NCBI GenBank assembly: GCA_021234155.1
Contig: JAJEKV010000013.1
Location: 8,937,193 to 9,001,192 of the forward strand
Reading direction: 5' to 3'
Length of the DNA stretch: 64,000 nucleotides
Source of the DNA: Isoetes taiwanensis
Lineage: Eukaryota > Streptophyta > Lycopodiopsida > Isoetales > Isoetaceae
In this document: in pieces, positions 22,690 to 33,051 of the stretch
Layout of the letters: every line of letters starts with the position of its first letter
Numbering within the stretch: the stretch's first letter is position 1
Notes under the pieces: generated by a model
The model's input: only the letters and a program-made list of their open reading frames with translations
Databases searched by the model: none
What the model was told of the DNA's origin: nothing
Translations under genes and position numbers: made by a program

Positions 22690-22905
22690 ATGGTGGATTG
22701 GTATCGTGGAGATACTGTATCGTGGAGATACAATCAAGTAGTACCGCGGAGGTACGAAAGATAACAAAGCACCGTGGAGGTACAAGGGTATATCGTACTG
22801 CGGAAGTACGCGGATATCCATAACTGCTTTTAGAGTTTTGCAGGGATCTAAAATAATGGAAACGCGGAGGTTCCAATGGGTATAAGGTACTGTGAAGTAC
22901 AATAA
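22690..22905 (+). repeat. Tandem GTACC-GGAGGTAC hairpin words in the F3 interior
   Basis: Words such as TATCGTGGAGATA, GTACCGCGGAGGTAC, CACCGTGGAGGTAC and GTACTGCGGAAGTAC recur 15-35 bp apart. Each is a short inverted repeat around a GGA-containing loop. Six or seven can be seen. This could be a structured RNA signal such as packaging or dimerisation; that is inference. Confidence 0.6.
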
Positions 22906-23048
22906 CTTATATAACCATTTTTGAGTTCGCAGGGTCTAGGAACTCCCAGGTGTACGTTGAACATGGGACAATCACCTTGAGAAGGGATGGACCAAACTGG
23001 AACGTACTCGGACGATCGCGGACGATCTCTTTTTGAGAAGGGATGGAC

Positions 23049-23818
23049 TGATACGGAGTCATAGCACGGGGGAGTGGTCCACGGCGGCAGGGTTATGGGG
23101 GCATGGCAAAATATGGCAAAGTTATATCTCTAGTTGTTGCCTAGTGTTATGTGGGCAAGAAATATTAATATGAACTATTGGTTGGAAAACAATAAAGACC
23201 CATTGACTTTTGATGGGCCAAGTTAAGATGGGTCGTGGAGATAAAGAAGGGGCTATCTAAAGGATGGGGTCGAGATCTAATTAAAGGCAAGGAGATCTTT
23301 TGAGAAAAAGGCAACTGCATGCTAAAAAAGGCTAAAGTCGCAGAGAGATCTATAAATAGAACCTAAAACTTCAGTTGGACATATCTTGGCAACCAGAGGA
23401 CGGATTGCAACGACCTTTACCTCGTTGGAACCGGCTCGGAGTCTAGTTTCCAAATTGGAGTGGCACATCTCCTAGTTCATCCGTATGAGGGAGTAATGGC
23501 CGAAAAGGTGACAGGGGGTCACAAATTACTGCCATAGCTAGACTAGCCTGGAGGGCCAATAAGCCAGATATTGTCTTTGCCCAATGGTCTACACGGAGTA
23601 GCCAGATATGGTTTGCTCATGGTCTACGCGGAGTAGCCAGATATTGTTGCCAAGCCAGTTGCCATTTGCACTGCCATAACCTTGTGGACCCGGTTGGGTG
23701 GTTAAACGTGCTCATCAATGTATTTGTCTATGATATATATGATGATCTTGGATCTTGTTCTTCAAATAAGATGTTGTTGTTCAGTTGTTTAGCTTCCCAT
23801 AAGCAATGAATCGTATCA
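23049..23818 (+). repeat. F3 3' LTR
   Basis: A 770-bp LTR preceded by a weak purine tract (GAGAAGGGATGGA, ending at 23047). Ends TCGTATCA, then TSD CATTG. Confidence 0.9.
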
Positions 23819-23823
23819 CATTG

Positions 23824-24350
23824 TTTTAATGAAAATGGAAAAATATATTCATAATCTTGTATGTTTAGGCACACTACATAGGATTATATAAAGGACATAT
23901 AAGGTTCTCTTTTGAGAGAAGAATTGGCAACTCTATCAATGATAAGTGAAAAACATGTAAGCATTTTTCAACTGTCAGTGACTCCATGCCAACAATTTAT
24001 AGGTGATGGGAGGAATTCCATACTCAGTGGATATATGCAATTAATAAAGGGTCCGTAAGATATTGTTTCCATTTTGCCCTACGCATTTACACACGCCTAT
24101 TCCTGGCAAATTAGAAGCCTTCTTATCTTCAACCAAAAGTAGCACATGAATTACTCTCAATGAATTTAGAGCTCACTAATTTGCAAACTGTTATAGATTC
24201 TATGGGCAAATCTTTTAAGGTAATGCCCCATTTAGTCGCCCAAATCTAACCTTCCTACATACCATCCTTCTAGTGCTTTTGACTAGTAATCTATCACTCG
24301 TCTCTCCTTCCAAACGTAGCATAGTATTCTCAGCCAACATCATAGGATTT
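23824..24350. other. Unassigned spacer
   Basis: AT-rich DNA to the right of the F3 element. No gene or terminal repeat seen. Confidence 0.4.
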
Positions 24351-24355
24351 GTTGA

Positions 24356-24646
24356 TCATCCGCCCATTGCTTTCTTGCCAACATTGGTCCCCATACAAGA
24401 CATCCATATAAGATAACCTGATATCTTACCCTTGCTTTCAATATATCTATTAAGAAAATCCACTCCAAGAAGGAGTTTTTTAGCAGGATTATTAATCACT
24501 GTGATTAACAAGAAGCCCAAGGCAGACCGTGAATTGTCGCGATAGTAGACCTCAAGCTTGCATTTCCGTCGGATCTGTCCATGTGATTTTGATGCTGAAT
24601 TTGTCCATTTGGGCCAACAAAATTTGCCTTTTTCTATTATTAACAT
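24356..24646 (-). pseudogene. Retroelement protease-like fragment
   Basis: A 96-codon minus frame containing PAKKLLLGVDFLNRY, which resembles the stretch after the active site in retroelement aspartic proteases (…LLGMDFL…). The DSG/DTG active site is not seen. The frame is not joined to the copia remnant to its right, though both are on the minus strand. Weak call. Confidence 0.3.
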
Positions 24647-24867
24647 AAAAGGAGATCATAACACAGCAAGAAGAGCTCAACACCTCTTGTATTGTTCACA
24701 GCATACTTGTTACATTCATAGGCAGTGCTCCTTGAAGGCAGGATCACTATGGAACCAAAAGGCGGTTCTAGCTTTGTAGCCCAGAATAAAGCTGGCTGAA
24801 CCATACACCATAAATGACATCATTTTGACCTAACATGTTGGTCAACAGCAATAGCTACAATGTTGAT

Positions 24868-24880
24868 ACTCCCCCTTAAA
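24868..24880 (-). other. Polypurine tract of the minus-strand copia remnant
   Basis: On the minus strand TTTAAGGGGGAGT precedes TATCAACATTGTAG, the expected layout of copia 3' internal end and LTR start. It lies about 180 bp downstream of the RNase H end at 25060. The LTR end could not be fixed. Confidence 0.5.
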
Positions 24881-25059
24881 ATGTAGTCATTACAAGGGAC
24901 AGTGTCTTATTACAGATTCTCAAATAATTTTAGACCAAACATGAACAACTAAAATCACTACAACTTGACTGAATGCAATAACTGAAACTTGCAATAACTG
25001 AAAATGAACTGAATTGAAATCCTTGCTTACGAGCATGTTCAAACTTCCACCATGCCTAA

Positions 25060-25310
25060 TTATATGATGCACTCATGAAACCTTTTCTTGCTCAACGGTT
25101 TTATGAAGATGTCTACAGTCATTTGATCTGTCCTTGTGTGTTGTACTCGAATCTCCCCTTTCATCACCTTTTCACGAGTGAAATGGAACTGAAGCTCTAT
25201 GTGTTTTGCCTTGAAGAAATTTGTAGGATTTTTATTTAGAGATACTGCATCACTATTATCATTGAATATGGTGGTGGCATTGTTCTGAGATGCATACATC
25301 TCATACTTAA
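25060..25310 (-). pseudogene. Copia-type RNase H C-terminus
   Basis: The minus frame contains HIELQFHFTREKVMKGEIRV and DIFIKPLSKKRFHECI, the hallmark end of Ty1/copia pol (family forms: KHIDVRYHFIREKV..., DIFTKPL). Its right edge at about 25310 abuts an unrelated copia fragment in the opposite orientation, so the rest of pol was lost at that junction. Confidence 0.85.
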
Positions 25311-25315
25311 ATCAT

Positions 25316-26170
25316 TTGTGGATACTGAGACATATGAGTTTGTCCAAACTCCACAAAACGAAAATGTAATAGGAAGTAAATGGATTTTCAAAATAAAAAT
25401 AGGTGTTGATGGAACAAAGAAGCATAAGGCTCGACTTGTTGCTCAGGGATATACACAAAAACAAGGGGTAGACTATGAAGACACATATGCTCCTATTGTG
25501 AAACTTACAAGCATCATGGTATCATTGGCCTTGGTTAATGCATTGAATTTAGAATTGCATCATATGGATGTTAAGACATCTTTTCTAAAAAACTAGAAGA
25601 AAGCATTTTTATGAAATAGGCTCCAGGTTTTGAACAAGGGAATGACCAAGTTTGGAAGCTAAAAAGGGCTATGTATGGTCTGAAACAAGGTCCAAGAGAA
25701 TGGTTCTTATGTATGGACAATTATCTTAAAGAGCAAGGATTTGAAAATCTCCACAATGATGGCAATTTATACAGATACAAACTGGATGGTGAATATTGAT
25801 GTGGATGATTGCATTATGGTGTCAAACAGCACAAAAGTTCAAAACATTTATAAGAATATCTTACATGCAACGTTCAAAATGACAGACTTAGGGGAACTCA
25901 AGCGAGTTTTGGGAATAGAGGTAGTAAGAAACAGAGAGAAGAAGATTCTGAAACTTAAGCAAAGTAGACATATAGATAACATGCTAGAGAGATTCAATAT
26001 GAAGGAGGCTTATGCAGTTAAAACTCCTGTGGTACCTGGCCACAAATTGACAGCTAAAAAATATATATCTGAAAAGGAAAAGAATGAAATGCAAAATGTG
26101 CCTTATAGAGCTCTAGTAGGTTGCTTCTTGTATCTGGCAAACAATAGCAGGCCTGATATATCTGACATAG
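25316..26170 (+). pseudogene. Copia-type reverse transcriptase fragment
   Basis: Begins within copia RT: VIGSKWIFKIKIGVDGTKKH, KARLVAQGYTQKQGVDYEDT and LHHMDVKTSFLKN. A stop or shift follows at 25594; AMYGLKQGPREW appears in another frame near 25665-25705. The catalytic YVDD-like box is altered to DVDDCIMV near 25795-25820. TDLGELKRVLGIEV and GCFLYLANNSRPDISDI follow. The SINE inserts after this point. Gag, protease and integrase are absent. Confidence 0.85.
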
Positions 26171-26322
26171 CCCCATCGCGGTGGTGGTCTAGTGGTAAGG
26201 CCTTGGATTGGGGTGATCCCCACCAGGGTTCAAAACCCACTGGCATCGGGTGGGAGACGTGGGTGGGTGCAAGTCCCACCAACCATGCTTTCAATAAAAA
26301 AAAAAAAAAAAAAAAGAAAAAA
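26171..26322 (+). mobile_element. tRNA-derived SINE with 16-bp target duplication
   Basis: A 152-bp retroposon inserted in the copia pol. It has an A box (TGGTCTAGTGG, near 26186), a B box (GGTTCAAAACC, near 26227) about 30 bp downstream, and an A-rich tail (26295-26322). Perfect duplications GATATATCTGACATAG lie at 26155-26170 and 26323-26338. The head resembles a tRNA (a Gly- or Arg-like arm), but the body does not fold as a complete tRNA. The long perfect duplication and uniform tail indicate a recent insertion by LINE machinery. Confidence 0.93.
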
Positions 26323-27000
26323 GATATATCTGACATAGTTAACATATTGAGCAGAAAATGCAGTGATCCAACCAGGGAGCATTGGCAAGCATGAAAAAGG
26401 GTGCTAAAATATCTTAAAGGTACAAGAGACTTTGGTATAACATTTGATTTCTGATGATCTTAATTTGTATGCTTACAGTGATGCTAACTGGGGTGGTGAT
26501 CTAAGTTCATGAAAATCAACCTGAGGATATGCTATTTTCTTGGCTGGAGGAGTAGTTACTTGTAGATGCAAAAAACAAAGTGCAATAGCAATGTCATCTG
26601 TTGAAGCAGAGTATACAGCCTCTTCCTTAGCAGCTAAAGAGATTACATGGTTGAGAAGATTATTGGAGGAGTTAAACTGTAACTACTTGTTTTGGTAGTT
26701 GGATCTCCTAGTTTTCTGAATGCTCCGAATTCAACTTGAGCTGTATAGCTATTGTGAAGAATCCTGTAGACCATGAAAAGACAAACCACATTGAGCTGAA
26801 TATACACTTTATTAGGGACTTGGCTTCAAAAGGATACATCAAAATGGTGTATGTGAATACTTCAGATCAAGTAGCAGACATATTTACAAATGGTTTATCT
26901 GAAGGAAAATTTATTCAGTTTAGAAAGTCTCTTAAAGTGACAGACTATGCAATGAAGGAGGAATATCAGAAATCAAGGTCATTGCATAATTTGTGCTAGG
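26323..27000 (+). pseudogene. Copia RNase H region after the SINE
   Basis: Pol resumes after the SINE duplication. Recognisable blocks are ILSRKCSDPTREHW, VLKYLKGTRDFGITF, YAYSDANWGGD, IAMSSVEAEYTA (RNase H acidic residues), and finally KTNHIELNIHFIRDLASKGY and VADIFTNGLSEGKF, the copia C-terminus. Frameshifts occur near 26455 and 26690. No 3' LTR was recognised after 27000. Confidence 0.85.
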
Positions 27001-27171
27001 AAGAATTGTAGAGAACTTATATATACAGTTATTGTATATATATGCAGCAAGACTAGTTCACATGCAAAGATTATTTCAGAACTTATATATGTTGGTTGAA
27101 ATCACAATGCTTGGATTAAATGACCCCTTGATCATTAAGGGTCATACTTACTATTATATTATATTGAGGTG

Positions 27172-27450
27172 GTGACTGTTGGAGGTAAATTCAAATATGG
27201 TCTGACACTGGTGTGGATGGGGATTGCTGCCTATTAGAACCCTCGCACCCACCATAATACAACAGTTGCACCTGCAAACCTTCCTTGCAACTCTGAAGGT
27301 TGCTATAAACTTCCTTGCCATTTCGCGCATTCTTAGATACCGAATCCAATCAAACAATTGGCACTTCATTTAGATATCTGGGTCTAAGATTTGGCACAAA
27401 ACTTTCTTTCTCTTATCCCCATAGCCACTCCACCGAGCACCACCATATCA
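27172..27450 (-). repeat. F2 LTR, 5' part only
   Basis: On the minus strand it starts TGATATGGTGGTGCTCGG at 27450, matching the solo LTR at 5595. About 280 bp follow before the sequence becomes unlike that copy; the LTR end GTATCA is not found, so it is truncated. Confidence 0.6.
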
Positions 27451-27467
27451 ATTCCTCCCCTTCTTGG
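27451..27467 (-). other. F2 polypurine tract
   Basis: CCAAGAAGGGGAGGAAT on the minus strand directly precedes the LTR start at 27450. It sets the minus orientation of this element. Confidence 0.75.
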
Positions 27468-28640
27468 AATTGATTATCCTCAACCAAGAAGTTAAATGGC
27501 AAATTAACATAACCAAGTCCAAGGTTACAACCTTCATTTTATCACTAGACCACATGCGCCAATAGTCTTGGGTCTGCCCTGGGTCAAACTACATAATCCA
27601 CAGATTGATGTACATCTCATATTGTGCAATCTTCTTGTTCTTCTGTTTTTTCCACACAAAAACCCTTCAGGCAACATGCTTCTCGACATACTTGTCCAAG
27701 GTATTTCCCTTATCCTCACCCTCTGGAATGTTTTCAATTAAAGCCCGCCCACTCGACAATGCAAGGTTCTTATATCTCTTCAAAAACTTGACCAAATTGA
27801 CTTTATACTTATACTCGACATTAAGGGGATGTCTCACGGCATACTATTCCATGTATCACCCTTCCTCTTTTTTTTTTTTTTATTTAGTAACAAGAAGCCT
27901 CTCTTTTCCCTTTGGACCCCACTGAACAACCATTGCCCTTTCGTGTTCTTTGGCCAAATGATCATGCAACCTTAGCTTCTTGGTGCAAAACCAAACACAA
28001 CTGTGAAAAAGGCAAACATGCTTGGCTTTTTTCCTACTATATAATAATATTTACGTTCTCAAGCTGCCTTGGCCATCTCCAAATTGTCTGAATAGGTTAC
28101 AACCGCATTAGCAGCGATTGGTTCCCTCGAGTTGGGCTAACCCTCTCCTTCCGGCTGATCTTCTTAATCTTCTTTAAAGATTTCGGATCCAATGGAGTAA
28201 TTTGTTTTTCCGCCCTGGGCTTGGCTTTTTTTTTTTCAAACCCGGGGTTACCTGCAAGAGCTTCTCATGCTCTAGAAAGAACTCCCCTTCATGCTCATTC
28301 TCTTCTTCAACCACATAATTTAGATCACTAGATTTATGAGGAGGATCCACCTCCATCTTTTTTGAGGATTTGACTGCATTCTATCCATCTTCTCATTCCT
28401 CCTCTATGTTGCAATAATAAGACGAGCTCCCTGATTCATCATCGCTCTTACATTCAGATCCGCTCGCCATCTGATCGTCGTTCGAAGGAGTTCTAGCTGC
28501 CACATCAAAAGCCGTGTTTCTGTCTACTCTATTCTTCGACCACGACACCTTCGAACAAGACCAATAGAGCCTAGAGATTGTATTATGTAAGGCCCATAGA
28601 CACATAGAAATTATAAAATATCCAATCATGATTATGGTAT
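27468..28640 (-). pseudogene. F2 internal ORF remnant, unknown protein
   Basis: Minus-strand coding pieces with stops between them: KDESGSSS-like acidic stretches (28393-28629), MEVDPPHKSSDLNYVVEEEN (28174-28356), MVVQWGPKGKERLLVTK (near 27880-27930) and VNLVKFLKRYKNLALSSGRA (near 27745-27800). Basic and acidic blocks alternate. No protease, RT or integrase motif is visible even though this lies next to the 3' LTR, where pol would normally end, so the element looks non-autonomous or encodes an extra 3' protein. Confidence 0.45.
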
Positions 28641-28748
28641 AGGTTGAAGTGAGTTTTTAGAAGTTTGCTTTCAATAGTTCCCATTGCTAGAGATACCAGT
28701 ATATGGATAAATAAAACCACTATTAAGGTCACAGATACCACATTATAT

Positions 28749-29311
28749 GCCCAGATCTACCACTGATCTGGCTAGATATGCCATGGTATTGGCTAGAAAC
28801 ACTATGGGTCTGGCCAGATATACCATAATACTAATCAGAAATAGCATTGGCCCGGCCAGATATACCACGGTATTGGCCAAATATAAAATTGATCTGCTAG
28901 AAATACCATGTATATTGGCCAGAAATATCACTACTCCGGCCAGAAATACCATCATAGTAGATAAAAAACACGACGGGCCTGGCCAGATATACCATGGTAT
29001 TGGCCAGATATACTATGATCATGGCCAGAACTACTATTGCATGGCCAGATATACCAAAAATCTGGCCAAAAATACTATGGTGTTGTCCAGAAATACCATG
29101 GCATTGTCCAGAAATACCACTACTCTGCTTAGAAATACCATGATATTGGATAGATATACCATTATTCTGACCGGAAATACCACTACTCTGGTCAGATATA
29201 CTACATTATTGACCAGAAATACCACTATCTTGGTCAGATATACCATAGTAATAGCCAAATATACCACTGTTCTCACCAGACACCACTATCCTAGCCAGAA
29301 GTACCGGAACT
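28749..29311. repeat. 21-bp minisatellite, about 27 copies, open in both strands
   Basis: Imperfect tandem units of 21 bp with consensus GGCCAGAAATACCATNNTNNT. Degenerate copies extend a little to either side. Because 21 is a multiple of three, the array reads as a 7-residue repeat: on + ARYTxxL/ARNTxxL (192 codons open, 28747-29325), on - a hydrophobic VVFLAxx repeat. It sits within the F2 internal DNA. Whether it is translated is unknown. Confidence 0.9.
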
Positions 29312-29470
29312 GGCCTGGACACTGAATGCTAAGCAATTATGCATTGTATTAAATATCAAAAGATACTATATTATGAGCACAAATACCATAATCTGGAAAA
29401 AATCAACCTTCCATTAGTCAAAAAACATAACCACAATCTCTATGGCCAGTTTAATGCAAGTGTACTGCCA

Positions 29471-29934
29471 TTACCGCCCATTGTTTGCATGGGATCGCGT
29501 CAATGCCTCGATTATTTTTTCTTCTGTGGAATCTTCTACCAGGTCATCACTTTGGAACCATAGTTGTGTGTCAAGAATGTGAGGTGCCAATATAGTCCCA
29601 TTTAGAATCTCCGTAGTGGTTCTGTCCCTTTTCCACTTCCAAACGTATTGCACATGTTCCAAACGCTTTATCATCCCATATTTCTTCAAAAATTTCATCG
29701 TTTGGTCCAGCACTTTAGGATCAAGAACAACACTAACTATTGCAGCTCAGGGGATACCTTCCTTAGTCATCTTGTTGAAAGCTTCTATATCAGGGACAAT
29801 AAACACATCAAACTGCCAGAACTGTTAGAAACAATAGAAACTGAATTCCTTACTTTAAAAAACGGAAAGCATGATCCTCTTCTCTTGCTTCAAGCATTCT
29901 GATTCAACTTGGTTGAGTCTGGCTAGCATGGCCT
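29471..29934 (-). pseudogene. Gag-like ORF remnant at the 5' side of the F2 body
   Basis: On the minus strand a possible start MEAMLARLNQVESECLKQEK lies at 29934, followed by a stop. A clearer frame at 29471-29713 includes MLDQTMKFLKKYGMIKRLEH and LDTQLWFQSDDLVEDSTEEK. Charged, helical and without a catalytic motif, it fits a decayed gag. The link to F2 is by position and orientation only. Confidence 0.35.
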
Positions 29935-29959
29935 CCATTGTGGACAAAGAACTAAATGA

Positions 29960-32900
29960 CGAGAAGTACTGAATGAAAATGCAAACTCGAAGCCGATCTT
30001 TTCTATTTAAGCCCTCCCCCTCCCCCAACCCCCCAAAAAAAGGAAGAAAATTATGATGCCCTTAAAAAAAATCCGAACCTTATGGCGCATCGAATGAAAA
30101 TGGTGGCACACTAAGGTAGTGGCAACGGAATTATTATGGCCATGTTGAAATGCGTCAGAACAACATCGACCACAAACGCAACACGATTCGGAAGTGGGAA
30201 TAGTAAATTTAGTTTCGATCAATCTGGCCTCACCTTGCTAGTACCTTATCCCCCCTCCATTAATTCAATTGGTCGAAATACCGCGGGCATGCAGGGCATG
30301 TCCGACGAGATGAGGTCCCCTCCAACAATGGTATTGCTGCTTGATTGAACCTGCGCGGTTGAGATGCCATCCCATGGCTCGAAAATGGGAAATGAATCCC
30401 ATCGATGGGAGGATGGGCATGCCCTGGCTGATTGCGAAAGTTCAAAAATATCCGACCAGATCTGGCCAAAAAGACCACATCCCTGACTCCAAATATGGGG
30501 GTCCCGTGTAGCATATGTTTGAAAAATGGTTTGAGTAGAATATAATAATGTTAGAGATCCTTAGAGCTAGAAATGGCTCTGACTTTTATCCTTGAAAGCT
30601 TCATTTAGACACTTGTCTACACAGATTCAAGTTCTTGGCAATGGGTTGAACAATATGTTCATGTATCCCATGCTAATTGAGTTGTCCCGCACATTAGAAG
30701 CAGTTAGAGTAAAGTAGGAGAAATCAAATAAGGCCTTGAATTGCTCAATATGATCTCAACTTCTATCCTACATTGGTCCTTTTAATTATCAATGAGCAAG
30801 GACAGTTTCAAAATTTTTAACCAATTTGAGCTTGGGGGGATAATCCTTCTTTACCTGCCTGATTTCTATATTTTTAAATAGAGCAGGCAGAGACATAGAG
30901 TTCTAATGGATATATGAAAGGTTGGCTTGTAGAGATCAAATTAAGGTAAAGTTCAAGATGTTTTTATATACCATACTCAGTGGAGTGCTCAAAGGCTAGG
31001 TAGCCTACATAAGAGATAAAACTATAATGCTCAGATATTGAACAAATCAACTAAGAAATAAGGTGATGCTGCATTTCAAACTAGAGGATTCTTCTTAAAC
31101 TTTGTTGTCACCTATGCTTTATTAAATTGAGTGCAGGGAAACCATTTGTTTATGAAGAGAGCTCTCCATACCAATTTGCCTGCCAAAGCTTTAGCCTACT
31201 TGAAAATGTATTTACATCCCAATCCACTCTCTGGTCTGAACATGGATAGCAAATATTGTGTTAGTTTCAATTAACTAACGGAAGTTTTATTAGCAAAATT
31301 AGTAACAAGAAATCGCGTATGTATTCTATGCAAAAAATGTACGTCACAAAAATGGACAAAATATATATCAAATGTTACTCTGGAAGACAAATACGATGTG
31401 CTTTTTGGGATCAAACAGAGAGATCCTAACTGATTGTTACGCGAGACTTTCTGAATAATGTTAGATGCAAAACAAGAAAAGAGAGAGACAAAACAAGAAC
31501 TGAGATGCTGGAAAACAATTTCAGACAACCATAAAATTCCTCAATTCATCGAAGTGTACATTTTCATTTCAGTAAATGACAGCTTTCGTCCATTTAACAG
31601 CTATTTTTTAAAATCCAAAAACAACCCTTTGCTCACGAAACAATGGCAATCATGGAAAAGAAGTATTTGGTCTAATGGCACCGTAAAAATTAATGTTAAT
31701 CTAATTTGGTGTCTGACGTGATATTTGTCAACATCCATAATGGGAGGTAGTAAGTTCATGCCCCAAATGACAGCTTTATATCCCCCTCATAAATTTTAAA
31801 ATAACACATTCTCCTTCTAGCACACCAGATGACAATATCTGGGAGTTTGCATTTGTTACAAGCTTTTTGTGGAAACCGAGGCACTAAACAACAATTAGTA
31901 AGAATTTGATCCTACTTTTACTATATTCGTACAAGACAAAGACATCTAATAATCAATGATGCTCAGCACCACATAAGAAATCATGGAAGAAATCAGGGCA
32001 GAGAGTTCTCCTCAGAGTATGACGAAAACTAAGTTCTTGAATTGTAGGCATATTCTAGCTTATTGATTTTGTTGTTTTCTAGACGCATTAGATGAAATGA
32101 TGGACAAGCAAGATTGTTGACTTTTGGGGTTCTTGGCATACACCTTGCAGCAGCAATCCACAATTTCCGGATGCTACAAGGCTACCACAAATGCTCATGA
32201 ATCAACAAAACAAGGTAGGAAGAAACTCCAAGAACAAGAACAAAGACAAAGAATTTACATTTGCTCCAAAACGTGAAGGAAACCCCTCAACAATGAGAGG
32301 AAATGCTCCCTCTAAATAGTAGAGCAAACCCTAACCCTAACTGACATTTCACCTACCACAGATCTAGGTTGAAATCTGGGCCTTAGATCTTGGGGTCCAA
32401 TACGATACATACATGTGGGTCATGCCACTAATATGTGTGTTTAGCCCACAGGCTAATAAAGACAAGCTCCAAGAGGATGCTGCAAATAAAGATTATACTG
32501 AGCAGAGTACAGATCAAAGCAAAGCAAGATGCAGGGAAGAACTAGCTTGAGGACACTATTCTAGAAGTTTTTCCTACATCCTTGCTGAATATTCATGTAG
32601 CAATATACTCGAATATGCAATCCACGATTATTCCCATGACAAATCAGCATATACACATGAATGCAAAATTGTTTAAAAGAAGTAATTCCAGAAAAAGAAA
32701 TGGTGGCAAGTGGCAGCATCTGGCTGACAGCAAAACCTCACTACGGTGACAATGCAATTGTTTCTCTTCTAGTCACTGGTCCTTTTACTTTTTGAAGGTT
32801 GCAATGCGCATGTACAAACTTATGCTTCCCATGTGGCACCAACCAGCTCATTCTGCACATCTAGCCATTTCCTTTGACCAGACATTCAAACATACTTCCA

Positions 32901-33051
32901 GCATATAGAAATGACCTTTCAAAACTTAATTGCCATTCATATTTCACAAGGACCATCTTGTCTTTGCGAAGTACACCAACTAGGAATTATATACCAGTTA
33001 GTCATATATACATTAATTCTGTAGATGATGATTGTGATAATGATCTTATGA
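29960..33051. other. Gene-poor DNA downstream of the acetyltransferase gene
   Basis: AT-rich, with no ORF that I can support. A G/C-poor purine stretch (CCCTCCCCCTCCCCCAACCC) occurs at 30011-30031. GGCCAAAAAGACCACAT near 30464 resembles a stray minisatellite unit. The last few hundred bases would include the 3' untranslated region of the serine acetyltransferase gene. Confidence 0.4.

Larger units (their letters stand above)
21129..23818 (+). mobile_element. Intact short LTR retrotransposon, family F3, TSD CATTG
   Basis: Complete 2,690-bp element: 5' LTR 21129-21955, primer site 21958-21969, internal region 21956-23048, 3' LTR 23049-23818, and perfect 5-bp duplications CATTG at 21124-21128 and 23819-23823. 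LTRs start TGATACGGAGTCATAGC and end GAATCGTATCA. They are almost identical apart from an approximately 50-bp indel near 21630 and a small one near 21205, so insertion is recent. The internal region is only about 1.1 kb and shows no gag, protease or RT, so the element must depend on enzymes from elsewhere. Confidence 0.9.

Noticed and set aside
26171-26294. A functional tRNA gene
   Set aside because: A and B boxes are present, but the arms do not form a full cloverleaf, an A-tail follows, and target duplications flank it; it is a SINE.
28749-29311. CRISPR-like array
   Set aside because: Units are contiguous 21-bp minisatellite copies without unique spacers, in plant nuclear DNA.
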